DNA of 64,000 nucleotides from positions 1-64,000 of the forward strand of contig DASVVT010000026.1 in assembly GCA_036386415.1 (NCBI GenBank), in the 5' to 3' direction. Source of the stretch: DASVVT01 sp036386415. Lineage in GTDB: Bacteria; Acidobacteriota; Blastocatellia; Pyrinomonadales; Pyrinomonadaceae. Below are positions 24,453-32,894 of this stretch, one piece after another. Both the position numbers and the translations under genes were made by a program. The notes under the pieces were generated by a model. That model saw only the letters and a program-made list of their open reading frames with translations, had not been told where the DNA came from and made no database searches. Every line of letters starts with the position of its first letter. Positions within the stretch are counted from its first letter, which is position 1.

Positions 24453-25595
24453 ATGATTGTCGGACTGCCGAAAGAGATCAAGGATAACGAGTATCGTGTA
24501 GGGCTGACGCCCGCCGGCGTTCGTGCGCTGACGGACGCGGGTCACAGGGTTGTGGTCGAGCGCAGCGCGGGCGAAGGTTCAGGCTTCGCGGATGATCTTT
24601 ACGAGCGTGCGGGCGCAACCCTGCTCGGTTCTGCGGACGAGGTTTGGGCGCAGGGCGAGATGATCGTCAAAGTGAAAGAGCCGATTGCGCCGGAATACCC
24701 GCGCATGCGCGAAGGCCAGTTGCTCTTCACTTACCTGCATCTTGCGCCTGACAAAGAACTGACCAGAGAACTGCTGGAACGCAAAGTCACAGGGATAGCT
24801 TACGAAACGATTACTGACAAACGCGGCACGCTGCCGCTTCTGACGCCGATGTCTGAAGTGGCCGGGCGCATGGCGGTTCAGGTCGGCGCGCACTACCTTG
24901 AGAAGATGAGCGGAGGTCGCGGCATCCTTCTGGGCGGCGTGCCGGGTGTTCCGGCGGCGCAGGTCGTCATTATCGGTGGCGGGGTGGTCGGCACGAATGC
25001 CGCCAAGATCGCCGTCGGCATGGGCGCACACGTGACGATCATCGACAATAACCTTGATCGCCTGCGCGAGCTGGACGACATCTTTCTCTCTAAAATCTCG
25101 ACGCTCGCCTCCTCTGCTTACATGATACACGACGCGATCTCGCAGGCCGACCTGATTATCGGCGCGGTACTCGTTCCGGGCGCGGCGGCTCCACGCCTCG
25201 TCACGCGCAACATGCTCAAAGATGTGCCGAACGGCGCGGTCATCGTCGATGTCGCGGTGGATCAGGGCGGCTGCATCGAGACGACGCACCCGACGACCCA
25301 CTCGAACCCGACCTACTACGTAGAGGGCGTGCTACACTACTGCGTCGCCAACATGCCCGGCGCAGTGCCGCGCACCTCCACCTTCGCCTTAACCAATGCG
25401 ACGCTGCCTTACGCCTTGAAACTAGCCAACAAGGGTTTCATGGAGGCCATTACAAGTGACCCCGGCCTTAAGGCAGGAGTCAACACCTACGCCGGACACG
25501 TTACCTACGAAGCGGTCGCGCGCGACCAGGGGCTTGAATATACGTCCTTAGATGCGATGCTCGGCAGTACAACGGTCGGAGCGAAGACGGCGTAA
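24453..25595 (+). CDS. ald: Alanine dehydrogenase
   Basis: It converts L-alanine to pyruvate and ammonia with NAD. At 380 residues it has the family start MIVGLPKEIKDNEYRVGLTP with the substrate Arg and the Lys in VKVKEP (about 74), catalytic His in YLHLAP (about 96), and the NAD fold VVIIGGGVVGTNAAKIA (about 170-186). The C-terminal NMPGAVPRTSTFALTNATLP block is diagnostic. A GGAG from the end of the S23 cassette's right arm precedes the ATG and probably serves as the ribosome site. Confidence 0.96.
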   Translation: MIVGLPKEIKDNEYRVGLTPAGVRALTDAGHRVVVERSAGEGSGFADDLYERAGATLLGSADEVWAQGEMIVKVKEPIAPEYPRMREGQLLFTYLHLAPDKELTRELLERKVTGIAYETITDKRGTLPLLTPMSEVAGRMAVQVGAHYLEKMSGGRGILLGGVPGVPAAQVVIIGGGVVGTNAAKIAVGMGAHVTIIDNNLDRLRELDDIFLSKISTLASSAYMIHDAISQADLIIGAVLVPGAAAPRLVTRNMLKDVPNGAVIVDVAVDQGGCIETTHPTTHSNPTYYVEGVLHYCVANMPGAVPRTSTFALTNATLPYALKLANKGFMEAITSDPGLKAGVNTYAGHVTYEAVARDQGLEYTSLDAMLGSTTVGAKTA

Positions 25596-25597
25596 GG

Positions 25598-25720
25598 CAG
25601 TAGACAGGAGACAGTAGTCAGTAGTCAGTAGAAGGAAAACTGAAAGAGGGCAGCGAGTTGATTATGACTCGTTGCCCTCTTTCTTTTCTACTGGCTACTG
25701 TCTACTGACTACTGTCTACT
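25598..25720. repeat. A-family element with terminator loop
   Basis: AGTAGNC heptamer arms (left 25598-25631, right 25688-25720) flank a strong hairpin that differs from both other loop types. It lies between the convergent ald and receiver genes. Confidence 0.9.
25642..25688. terminator. Bidirectional intrinsic terminator
   Basis: A 17-base stem (16 matches: GAAAGAGGGCAGCGAGT with its near-complement at 25667-25683) closes an 8-base loop. TTTT follows on the plus strand and AGTTTTCC on the minus strand. It would end both ald (plus) and the receiver gene (minus). Confidence 0.8.
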
Positions 25721-25725
25721 TCTTT

Positions 25726-26178
25726 TCATGCTGCTGTGAGCATCAGTCTCGCCAGGCAGCCCGTCAGTTCTTCTGGACGCACCGGCTTGGCGAGATAGAC
25801 ATCGGCGCGGTCTTCTTCGCTATGCGAAGAGTCTGCGCGATCCAACCCGCTCAGCAAGACGACGGGCAGACGGGAGAACTTTGGATGGCGTCGGAGAAAC
25901 CGGCACAGCTCATAGCCGTTTAAGTGCGGCATGATGGCGTCGGTGACGACGGCATCAATGGGTGAAGCGAGCGCCGCTTTCATCGCTTCCAATCCATCTG
26001 CGGCGGCGATCACTGTGTATCCGGCGCGCTGCAAGATGACTTCCAGGTAGCGGCGTATGGAACGGTCGTCCTCGACGAGCAAGATCGTACCGCGCGGGGT
26101 GCGCTTCTCAAAGATGGGGTCGGTCGCGGGCATATAAGTAGCGGAAGAAGAAGGGGTTTTATCGGGTGTGCGCATCAT
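25726..26178 (-). CDS. Single-domain response regulator (CheY-like receiver)
   Basis: A receiver without an output domain, about 150 residues: a 30-residue leader, then ILLVEDDRSIRRYLEVILQR with the acidic pair, phosphorylated Asp in AVVTDAIMPHLNGYEL, Ser in VVLLSG and Lys in VYLAKPVRPEEL. It probably relays phosphate between kinases. No kinase is adjacent; the orphan PAS kinase at 6836 is one possible partner. ATG at 26178 with GAGG upstream is chosen over an earlier in-frame start at 26259, which would overlap the promoter. Confidence 0.88.
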   Translation of the reverse strand: MMRTPDKTPSSSATYMPATDPIFEKRTPRGTILLVEDDRSIRRYLEVILQRAGYTVIAAADGLEAMKAALASPIDAVVTDAIMPHLNGYELCRFLRRHPKFSRLPVVLLSGLDRADSSHSEEDRADVYLAKPVRPEELTGCLARLMLTAA

Positions 26179-26241
26179 CGAATAATCTGACCTCGCTCGT
26201 TCCAGCGGCCTTCCAACGGATGAAGGCCACCCGTGGGATTG

Positions 26242-26258
26242 GCAAGCCGCGTGCCCCA
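26242..26258 (-). promoter_or_regulatory. Sigma-54 (-24/-12) promoter of the receiver gene
   Basis: On the minus strand GGGGCACGCGGCTTGCC fits GGCAC-N5-TTGC; the -24 GG (26255-26254) and -12 GC (26243-26242) are 10 bases apart. The transcript would start near 26231, about 53 bases before the ATG at 26178. Confidence 0.65.
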
Positions 26259-26415
26259 CTTGTCCGACTCCCCTTTCAAACGGTCTTCAGGAGCCTGCGA
26301 AGCCCGCTCACTGGCCGCTCATACCAGGGCTGCAACTAGATCATGCATAAGGCTTTGATCGTGCCAGGGAGAGCCGCTCAGACCGAGAATTCAGTAGCTT
26401 TGCGGTGCGTCGAGA

Positions 26416-26519
26416 GGTCAAAATCCTCTGTGCCAGATCGTCATTGACCTGTCAATGTGAAAGACTGGCCGGTCATTATGCCAGGTCATAAAGCTTCACC
26501 GTGGCAAAACGGAATGACC
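26416..26519. promoter_or_regulatory. Cluster of GGTCA half-sites, possible enhancer site
   Basis: GGTCA occurs at 26416, 26471 and 26484, and its complement TGACC at 26445 and 26515. One pair forms the palindrome CATTGACCTGTCAATG (26442-26457). The cluster lies about 185-290 bases upstream of the predicted start of the receiver transcript, the usual place for a sigma-54 activator. Confidence 0.4.
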
Positions 26520-26631
26520 GTCTTGAAAGCAGAGGCAAAGAGGAGCCTTCCGCTATCAGCTCTAGCTGAGAATATTTCTCCCGAACAGGAACGGATGGTC
26601 TGTGCGGCGCGTGAGGGAAACAGGCGCGGGA

Positions 26632-26673
26632 CACGCCTTTGCGCTCGCGAAAGTGATCGAGGGCAAAGGCGTG
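26632..26673 (-). terminator. Hairpin after the P-domain gene, possible terminator
   Basis: An 11-base perfect stem (CACGCCTTTGC with GCAAAGGCGTG), extended by CTCG/CGAG after one mismatch, closes a 10-base loop. It starts about 40 bases after the stop of the P-domain gene. There is no T-run, so it may be factor-dependent or an RNA-stabilising hairpin. Confidence 0.4.
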
Positions 26674-26713
26674 CTCCGTATCTCTTTTAACTGTGCTCAC
26701 TACGAACGGGATT

Positions 26714-29602
26714 TTACGATCCCGTCAGAAGCCGCATCAGGTAGCTGTACCGCGTCGGCTTAAAAGCCGAACGCAAAGGCTCATCTTCGATCTGGCTGGG
26801 CGTCGCTTCGATCGTCGCAAGCAGCGCCGCCAGATACGGCTCTGTTGTCGGGTCACCCCGCCAGCCTGCGGCCAGATCAGCCAGGGCATTCATTTGGCTC
26901 TCGCTGCTGATGGCTTGGAGTGCCTGACTGACGCCCACCCCTGATCTGCTCGTGATTCCACCAACATCACCATCTGTGGAGAGACTGGCAGCAAGCGCAC
27001 GGGTGCTGTCGATCTCGACGGGCGTAGCCAACGCCGTCGTCGAGCACGCCTTGGCCGTGATGATCAGCGAGAACGCACGCACGTTGCCGGTGTCAATAGC
27101 GCCTCTGTCCGAGACGTTCAGAATCCAAGTGCCGTTCGGATTCTGCCCGTCGAAAGCCGACAGCGGGCTGGCCGGCTGGAACGTCCCCGTGTAGGGAGCC
27201 TGAGCAGGCGTAATGCTCTGAATCGACGGGCGAGTTGTGGCATCGTCGTCGAGCAGCGTGTTGCAGAAGTTCTGGCCGCTATTATTCACACCGCCGGCCT
27301 GGTCCATCAAGGTGACGACCGTGCCCGCCGGCGATTTCAAGGTGATCCTCAAATCACCGACCCAGGTATGATCTATTCCGACGGTGGTCGCACCCGTGGC
27401 CGTTGTGCAAGACGTCCCGCCGATCTTGAAATTGAGGTCGGAGATGTTGCCTGTAAAAGTACCAGCCGGGATCGAGAGCGAAATGTTAACGCCCGTCGTC
27501 GTGTTATCCGGGATCGGGACGGGACCGCCCGCGTAAGACCTGGTGACGGCAGTGCCCGTCTTACCCGTCGGAACAGAGAAGGTCAGCACTCGTGGACTGC
27601 CGCCGCCCGTATACGTCACCGTGAGCGTGAAATTGATGTTCGCTCCGCAGGGCACGGTGGAAGCCACGCTGAAAGTGAAAGGCGCGGCGTTAGTTGCGCT
27701 TCCTGCGGCGGCGATGTTCGGATAAGCCTGCGTGCCCGCCGTGATCGTCACACCGGCGGTCGAAGTCGTCAGTTTTCCGCTCACGGCTGTGGCCGTCGCG
27801 TTGCCTGAATTCTTCAGTTGAATGGTCAGCTTGTTGCCGCTCTCGCCGGGTTCAATGATGGTGTCGGCGTCGCCGGCGTTGCCGTCCACGGCAGTCACCG
27901 TGCCGAGGTCTATGAAAGGCGCAGGGGTTGATGAAGGCGGCTTGATGCGTCCCCACCAGGTTCCCCAGCGGCTGAAGCCGCCCGACACTGGAGCAGCGTG
28001 CTCCTGTACCGTCCAGAGGTCTGTATCGTTGACGGGGTCTACGACCGTGCTGCTGTAATCGCCCCAGCGATTCCGGTCGCCGCCAAAGATCTTGTAGTAA
28101 GGGGCGCTGCCCGATTTGAGCACCACTTCGGTGCGCAGAGTATTGACCGCGTCCGTTCCGGCGCGAAAAGCGTAGTTGGCGCTCGCATACTGCTGCGAAG
28201 AGAAGCGCGAATAGCCGATCAGCACGTCTTTGTTGACGTTGACGGCGATGGACGGGAAGCCGTAGAACTTCGCGCCGGTCGAATCGTCAATGCGTCCCCT
28301 CTGCTGGATCGCGCCCGCCGGGGTCAGTTGCCACCACTGGATGGCGCTGCGCGTCGGCGTCGCAGAGTTGGGGAGAAAGATCGTATGAACGCACCACAGC
28401 GATCCGGCGCGGTAGACGACGTTCTGGATGCGCGAGTCGTTGTTCTGAATCTTGTTGGACGAGCCGAGCTGCGGCGCGAAGTCGTCGCCGTTTGCCGGGG
28501 CGAAAGTCCAGGTGGCCGGGCTGGTCACGAAGGTCTGCGTTGCGCTGTAGGTCGGCGCGGCGGCAGTCCCGCCTAGACTCCTGATGCGCAACTTCGAAAA
28601 GCCGTCCCAGTCCTCGATCAGGTACATCGTATTGAGCGCATTGTCGTAGGTGATGGCCGGAGCTTGCGTAAAACCGCTCGTGTCCTGGAAGACCTTGAAG
28701 GGGCCAGTGCCGGCGTAAAGACTGGCCTTGTTGAAGGCGTAGATGTGCGAGCGCTTGAAGCCAGAGGCCGGGCTGACACCGAACATGTTGACCGTGACGA
28801 CGATCCAGTTCTTATTGAACCCGAGGCTCGGATAATCGGCCCACGCCGCGCCGGTCGAGTCAGCATCCACTTTATAGCGATTCCACAGTCCCGTCGGGTC
28901 GCTGGTCTTCGAGACAGCAATTAATACAGCCGAGGTCGGCTCGTCGCCATCAGCCGTGACGGTGAACATCCAGCTATTGTTGTATGGATCATAGAGCACC
29001 TTGGGATCAAAGGTGCTGGGGTCGCTGCCGGACGCCCAGGGGCCGGGCATCCCCGCCCAGAAGCTGTCTAAAGAGACCGTGCTGATCGTGGTGCCCGTTC
29101 TGTTCTGAATGCGTATCTGAGTATTGAGCACGACCATCAGGTGATTGGGGCCGACCGCTCCATGCGTGTCTGGAGGAATACTGGTGTTGTTATCTTCGAG
29201 CGCCTTAAAGGTCGATGACGGCGCGGGAGAAGCCACCAGCGGCGCGTTCGGCTCGGCAAAGCTGTCGGACGCTTGCGGGGCGTTGGTCGCGTCAACGGAG
29301 GCGGCAGCCCGACGCTTTAGAAGCGGTCCCGGCCCCCCCGGCTCACGAATGACCTTAGGCTCTTTGAGAGGAACCGCCGGAAGCAGCGATTGCCGGTTAG
29401 CCAGTTCGCCGAAATTTACAGACGACCCTTTCGTCGCCACGCCGGACTTGCCCGTGCTGGATTGGGGGGCGTCGATTGTCTGCTCTTGCTGCGCAGAAAC
29501 AGCGCTTTCCTGTTCCTGTGCCAGCGCCAGATAGCCTGCGCTGAAAACCACACCAATGACCAGCAGGATGAGGTACGGCCAGTATTTGTGATCTCTTTTC
29601 AT
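26714..29602 (-). CDS. Large secreted protein with proprotein-convertase P domain
   Basis: About 962 residues from the ATG at 29602, which has AGGAGG at good spacing. An N-terminal helix (YWPYLILLVIGVVFSAGYL, about 8-26) exports it. Residues about 130-560 (PPDTHGAVGPNHLMVVLNTQ, YDPYNNSWMFTVTADGDEP, RNRWGDYSSTVVDP) look like a beta-propeller-type repeat region. A CARDB-like beta domain follows (about 565-680), then a P domain (about 700-860: DHTWVGDLRITLKSPAG, FDGQNPNGTWILNVSDRGAIDTG in parts). I see no catalytic protease domain. Confidence 0.8.
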   Translation of the reverse strand: MKRDHKYWPYLILLVIGVVFSAGYLALAQEQESAVSAQQEQTIDAPQSSTGKSGVATKGSSVNFGELANRQSLLPAVPLKEPKVIREPGGPGPLLKRRAAASVDATNAPQASDSFAEPNAPLVASPAPSSTFKALEDNNTSIPPDTHGAVGPNHLMVVLNTQIRIQNRTGTTISTVSLDSFWAGMPGPWASGSDPSTFDPKVLYDPYNNSWMFTVTADGDEPTSAVLIAVSKTSDPTGLWNRYKVDADSTGAAWADYPSLGFNKNWIVVTVNMFGVSPASGFKRSHIYAFNKASLYAGTGPFKVFQDTSGFTQAPAITYDNALNTMYLIEDWDGFSKLRIRSLGGTAAAPTYSATQTFVTSPATWTFAPANGDDFAPQLGSSNKIQNNDSRIQNVVYRAGSLWCVHTIFLPNSATPTRSAIQWWQLTPAGAIQQRGRIDDSTGAKFYGFPSIAVNVNKDVLIGYSRFSSQQYASANYAFRAGTDAVNTLRTEVVLKSGSAPYYKIFGGDRNRWGDYSSTVVDPVNDTDLWTVQEHAAPVSGGFSRWGTWWGRIKPPSSTPAPFIDLGTVTAVDGNAGDADTIIEPGESGNKLTIQLKNSGNATATAVSGKLTTSTAGVTITAGTQAYPNIAAAGSATNAAPFTFSVASTVPCGANINFTLTVTYTGGGSPRVLTFSVPTGKTGTAVTRSYAGGPVPIPDNTTTGVNISLSIPAGTFTGNISDLNFKIGGTSCTTATGATTVGIDHTWVGDLRITLKSPAGTVVTLMDQAGGVNNSGQNFCNTLLDDDATTRPSIQSITPAQAPYTGTFQPASPLSAFDGQNPNGTWILNVSDRGAIDTGNVRAFSLIITAKACSTTALATPVEIDSTRALAASLSTDGDVGGITSRSGVGVSQALQAISSESQMNALADLAAGWRGDPTTEPYLAALLATIEATPSQIEDEPLRSAFKPTRYSYLMRLLTGS

Positions 29603-30262
29603 TGATCCTCCTAGGGGAACGAGACGCTGTCTCAGGTGTAAGGCCAAAACAGAATGAGCCGATGCTAGAGGCTCAGGCAATGTAATGCTTCAAAAATATG
29701 GGGGTCTGCCATAACGGACTTATGGAAACCGCTAAGAGTGACGTAACTGCGCGCTGACTTTGCGGCTAGACGCCTGGTGACGGCACGCGAGCTTAGATGT
29801 CATGTCACGCTTTTAAGATGGTCGATATTGCTAGCAAATCTCTCGGCAGAACGTGCGAAGAGAGGCGTCTCCCCCGGCTTAAACCCTGCGCCGCTGCCGT
29901 GCGAAAGATGGTGCTCTCTGGCCGACGGCGGGAAATAACCGGGGACGAATGCATAGCGGTTCCTTTCAATGCCTACACCCGCCGGCCAGAACCTCTTGCA
30001 CGCGCCGGCAAGCGTAGAGCAGACAAAATAACCTCTTGGAGGCCGAAATGTCAACGTAAACCGGTAGTAATTCTGCAATTTTTAGGATGATTTTTCACTA
30101 AGCGCGCGAGGCGACGTTAAGGCTCTGGGTGCACCCCATGTTATACTGGGGTTTTCGCCCATGACCCGCCGAGATAGCCGACGGGCACAATGCCGATTCA
30201 ATTCTGACCACCGCGCCCGGAAGGCACGTTTTCAGAGCGCGTCCGAGGATTTAAGTCTTCAG
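29603..30262. other. Long intergenic stretch, mostly unexplained
   Basis: This 660-base gap has no dispersed repeat element, unlike most others here. It carries GC-rich stretches able to fold (for example around 29880-30020) and an extended -10 near 30142. Two overlapping frames of 92-97 codons (29797-30090) look unlike proteins. A structured RNA is possible, but I recognise none. Confidence 0.4.
30139..30147 (+). promoter_or_regulatory. Extended -10 promoter element
   Basis: The sequence TGTTATACT is an extended -10 (TGN-TATACT at 30142-30147). A weak -35 (TTAAGG near 30117) lies upstream. It would start transcription near 30154 for the DUF512 gene. Confidence 0.4.
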
Positions 30263-31606
30263 ATGTACGAGTTTGCCGTCACACCAGCCGTCACGCAGAT
30301 ACGCCGTCGCGGGGTCGAGATCACGGAGGTCTTGGCCGCGAGCCTCGGCGCAGAACTGGAATTGGAAGCGGGCGACCGTATCGTTAAGGTCAACGGGCGC
30401 GTGGTGCGCGACTATCTTGATTTCCGTTTTCAGACGGGCGGTGAGACGGAGCTTGTCCTGGAGGTGCGCAAACAGAGCGGCGAAGATTGGGAAATAGAGA
30501 TCGAGCGCCATGAGGGCGAAGATTTCGGTCTCAGCTTCGAGCAGATCGTGCCGCGCCAGTGCGCCAACGAGTGCATCTTCTGTTTCTGCAAAGGCAACCC
30601 CGAAGGGGCTCGCCCCTCGCTCTTCATCCGCGACGAAGACATACGGCTCTCATTTCTTTACGGCAACTACACGACGCTCACCTCCATCACCGAAGACGAG
30701 ATGCGCCGCATCATCGAGCAGCGCCTGACGCCGCAATACGTCTCCGTCCACGCGACGGACATGGAGGTGCGCGCCTACCTGCTGGGCGTCGAGAAGAAGC
30801 GCGCCGACATCAACGCCAAGCTCGAGCGAATGATGGAGGCCGGGATAGAGATTCACGCACAGGTGGTGCTGTGTCCTGAGATCAACGATGGCGAGGTGCT
30901 GCGCCGCACCATCAGCGACCTGGCGGAGCTTCACCCGCGCGTCAAGAGCGTCGCCATCGTTCCGCTCGGCCTGACCCGCTACAACACAGACCGGCGGCTG
31001 ACGCCTGTGACGCCCGCCTTCTGTCGCCGCACGATCCGCGAGGTCACCGGCATGCAGCGCGAACTGCGCGCGAGGCTGGGCACGACCTTCGCTTTCCTCG
31101 GCGACGAGATTTACATACGTGCCGGGCGCAGCCTGCCCTCCCGCAAGCACTACGGCGATTACCCGCAAATTGAGGACGGCATAGGCATGGTACGCTCCTT
31201 TCATAACGAGTTTGAAGCGCTCTGGCGCAGGCTTGAGCGCCACTCTGGAAAACAGAGGGCTGTGCCGCATCTTGCAGCGACCGTGATGACGGGCACGCTC
31301 TTCGCGCCCATCTTGAAACAGAAGCTTGACCGCCTGAACGCGCGCTTCGGCACGAGCCTTCACGTCGTAGCGGTCGAGAATCGCTACTTTGGTGGCGACG
31401 TTTCGGTGGCGGGGCTGCTGACGGGTAGCTGCCTGCTGGCGGCGCGCGATGCCGTTCGTGGTGAATCCGTCATCATCCCGCGCTCCTCAATCAAAAGCGA
31501 TGAACCCGTGATGCTCGATGGCATGACGCAACAAGACCTCGAAAAACGCCTCGGCACTCCCGTACACGCTCTCGACTTCAACGCCTTCTCACGACTACTT
31601 CTTTAG
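30263..31606 (+). CDS. PDZ / radical-SAM-like / DUF512 protein
   Basis: About 447 residues from ATG 30263, the usual family length. An N-terminal PDZ-like domain (about 1-75, GDRIVKVNGRVVRDYLDF) precedes a CX3CX2C cluster (CANECIFC, about 96-103) as in radical-SAM enzymes, then the DUF512 domain (RYNTDRRLTPVTPAFCRRTI and following) and a C-terminal GGDVSVAGLLTG block. An extra Cys in the following CFCKGNP differs from the common family form. The function is unknown. An in-frame ATG at 30161 would add a 34-residue unlikely leader. Confidence 0.85.
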   Translation: MYEFAVTPAVTQIRRRGVEITEVLAASLGAELELEAGDRIVKVNGRVVRDYLDFRFQTGGETELVLEVRKQSGEDWEIEIERHEGEDFGLSFEQIVPRQCANECIFCFCKGNPEGARPSLFIRDEDIRLSFLYGNYTTLTSITEDEMRRIIEQRLTPQYVSVHATDMEVRAYLLGVEKKRADINAKLERMMEAGIEIHAQVVLCPEINDGEVLRRTISDLAELHPRVKSVAIVPLGLTRYNTDRRLTPVTPAFCRRTIREVTGMQRELRARLGTTFAFLGDEIYIRAGRSLPSRKHYGDYPQIEDGIGMVRSFHNEFEALWRRLERHSGKQRAVPHLAATVMTGTLFAPILKQKLDRLNARFGTSLHVVAVENRYFGGDVSVAGLLTGSCLLAARDAVRGESVIIPRSSIKSDEPVMLDGMTQQDLEKRLGTPVHALDFNAFSRLLL

Positions 31607-31630
31607 GCGTATTTAATTTGTAGAGAAGCT

Positions 31631-31720
31631 CTTAAACGCCGGAGGTCGCAAAGTACATCGCAAAGGAGTAGATTCTTTGCGCTCTTTGCGTCTTCTTCCT
31701 TTGCGCCCTTTGCGTTTAAT
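31631..31720. repeat. B-family element (CGCAAAGGN)
   Basis: TTAAACGC and CGCAAAG units face CTTTGCG and GCGTTTAA between the convergent DUF512 and Kdo hydroxylase genes. The left arm is degenerate. Confidence 0.8.
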
Positions 31721-31729
31721 TCCCTTCTT

Positions 31730-32683
31730 CTAAGCTGAGAGCGAGCGCCCGCACAATGATTCGAGAATACTGATTGGGGCTGCCTCCGGCACGACGAGCG
31801 CGGCGGGCGGAATGATGTAGGTCTGCTCCAAAGCGAACTGGCCGGAGAGGACTGCGTGCGGCACGGCGTCCGTGAAGACGATCCAGGTCGCGCGCGGCGG
31901 AAACTCAAGCCGTATCTTGTCGCAGTTCTCCTGAAAGTCTGCGTTCTCCTTGAGGTAGTCGTGAAAGCGCAGCATGAAACGATCATAGGCGGAGCGATCC
32001 GAGGCCAGGAGTCCGGCGGCACGCATCAGCCTGCCAGCGCCACGGCGCAAGTAGTTGAGCGGAGAGGATGCGCTCTTTGCCACCTGTTCGAGTCCCGCTT
32101 CACGCGCGAAACGTCGCGCCAGAGCGTCGAAGCGGTCGGTCGTATGCCAGATGCGCGCCTGCTCCGGATTGATGTTGGTGAAGACGCGCAGGATGCGCCC
32201 TCCTTTCGTCGGGCGGCTCGGGAAAGCGTCCACGTGTAGCAGGTCGTTGCGTTTATGCAGCGAGAGGTCACGCCCTTCCTCTTCGAGCGGACGGTAACTG
32301 GCAAAATCTAAAGACCAGTGCTCTCGATAAGGCGCGAGGAAGACGGAGAGAAAGCGCGTCACCTCTTCCGAGTAATGGCGCATGATGCGGCGCAGGCGCT
32401 CTACGCTTTCGGCTTCAGAAGAAGAGAACCCGCGCAGCACATCCCGGTGCGGGCGATAGGAGACGTTTTTGTGGATACGCGAATCGCCGCGCCGCTGCGC
32501 GAGCAGAAACGTGCGGTCTTCTTCCGGCAGGTCAAACGGAATCTCTTTGAAGAAGAGAATTTGCCCCTGCTCTAATTGACGGCAGTACCAGATTGCTCGC
32601 GCCGCCTCGTCCGGCACGTCCACCCACCCGCGCGGGTATTCGTAATCATTAACGGTCAGCCATGACATCTTTTCGACGCTCAT
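31730..32683 (-). CDS. Kdo hydroxylase-like Fe(II)/2-oxoglutarate dioxygenase
   Basis: About 317 residues. The family hydroxylates Kdo of lipopolysaccharide at C3. The HVDAFPSRPTKGGRILRVF block (about 152-170) carries the HxD metal pair, and a later His (TDAVPHAVLSGQ) and Arg suit the 2-oxoglutarate site. FASYRPLEEEGRDL and HKNVSYRPHRDVLRG are further family-like blocks. It suggests that this cell makes Kdo-containing LPS. ATG at 32683 is preferred over an upstream GTG. No LPS operon surrounds it. Confidence 0.75.
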   Translation of the reverse strand: MSVEKMSWLTVNDYEYPRGWVDVPDEAARAIWYCRQLEQGQILFFKEIPFDLPEEDRTFLLAQRRGDSRIHKNVSYRPHRDVLRGFSSSEAESVERLRRIMRHYSEEVTRFLSVFLAPYREHWSLDFASYRPLEEEGRDLSLHKRNDLLHVDAFPSRPTKGGRILRVFTNINPEQARIWHTTDRFDALARRFAREAGLEQVAKSASSPLNYLRRGAGRLMRAAGLLASDRSAYDRFMLRFHDYLKENADFQENCDKIRLEFPPRATWIVFTDAVPHAVLSGQFALEQTYIIPPAALVVPEAAPISILESLCGRSLSA

Positions 32684-32751
32684 TATAAGCACGCACCGTT
32701 GATTCGCGAAATTTCATAGAGATCAGATGTCATTTGCAGATACGGAAAAGC

Positions 32752-32853
32752 GCGAGACGCAAAGAACGCAAAGGTTTTTCGCAAAGGTCGCAGAGAGCTG
32801 AATTTCTTGGCGACCTTTGCGTCGGTTGCTTCTTTGCGACCTTTGCGTTTAAT
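32752..32853. repeat. B-family element (CGCAAAGGN)
   Basis: Tandem CGCAAAGAA, CGCAAAGGT and CGCAAAGGT-like units face CGACCTTTGCG units, ending GCGTTTAATTC. It lies between the divergent Kdo hydroxylase and methyltransferase genes. Confidence 0.88.
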
Positions 32854-32894
32854 TCTCTTCTTCTCTTATGCTCACTGACATAAGATAAGATGAG

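Larger units (their letters stand above)
26179..26713. other. Intergenic stretch with promoter, GGTCA cluster and hairpin
   Basis: The 535-base gap lies between two minus-strand genes. It holds a sigma-54 promoter (26242-26258), five GGTCA-type half-sites (26416-26519) and a hairpin (26632-26673). ORFs here look random and I call no gene. Confidence 0.6.

Noticed and set aside
29797..30090. 97-codon plus-strand and 92-codon minus-strand frames in the long gap
   Set aside because: Neither has a ribosome site or protein-like composition, and they overlap each other.
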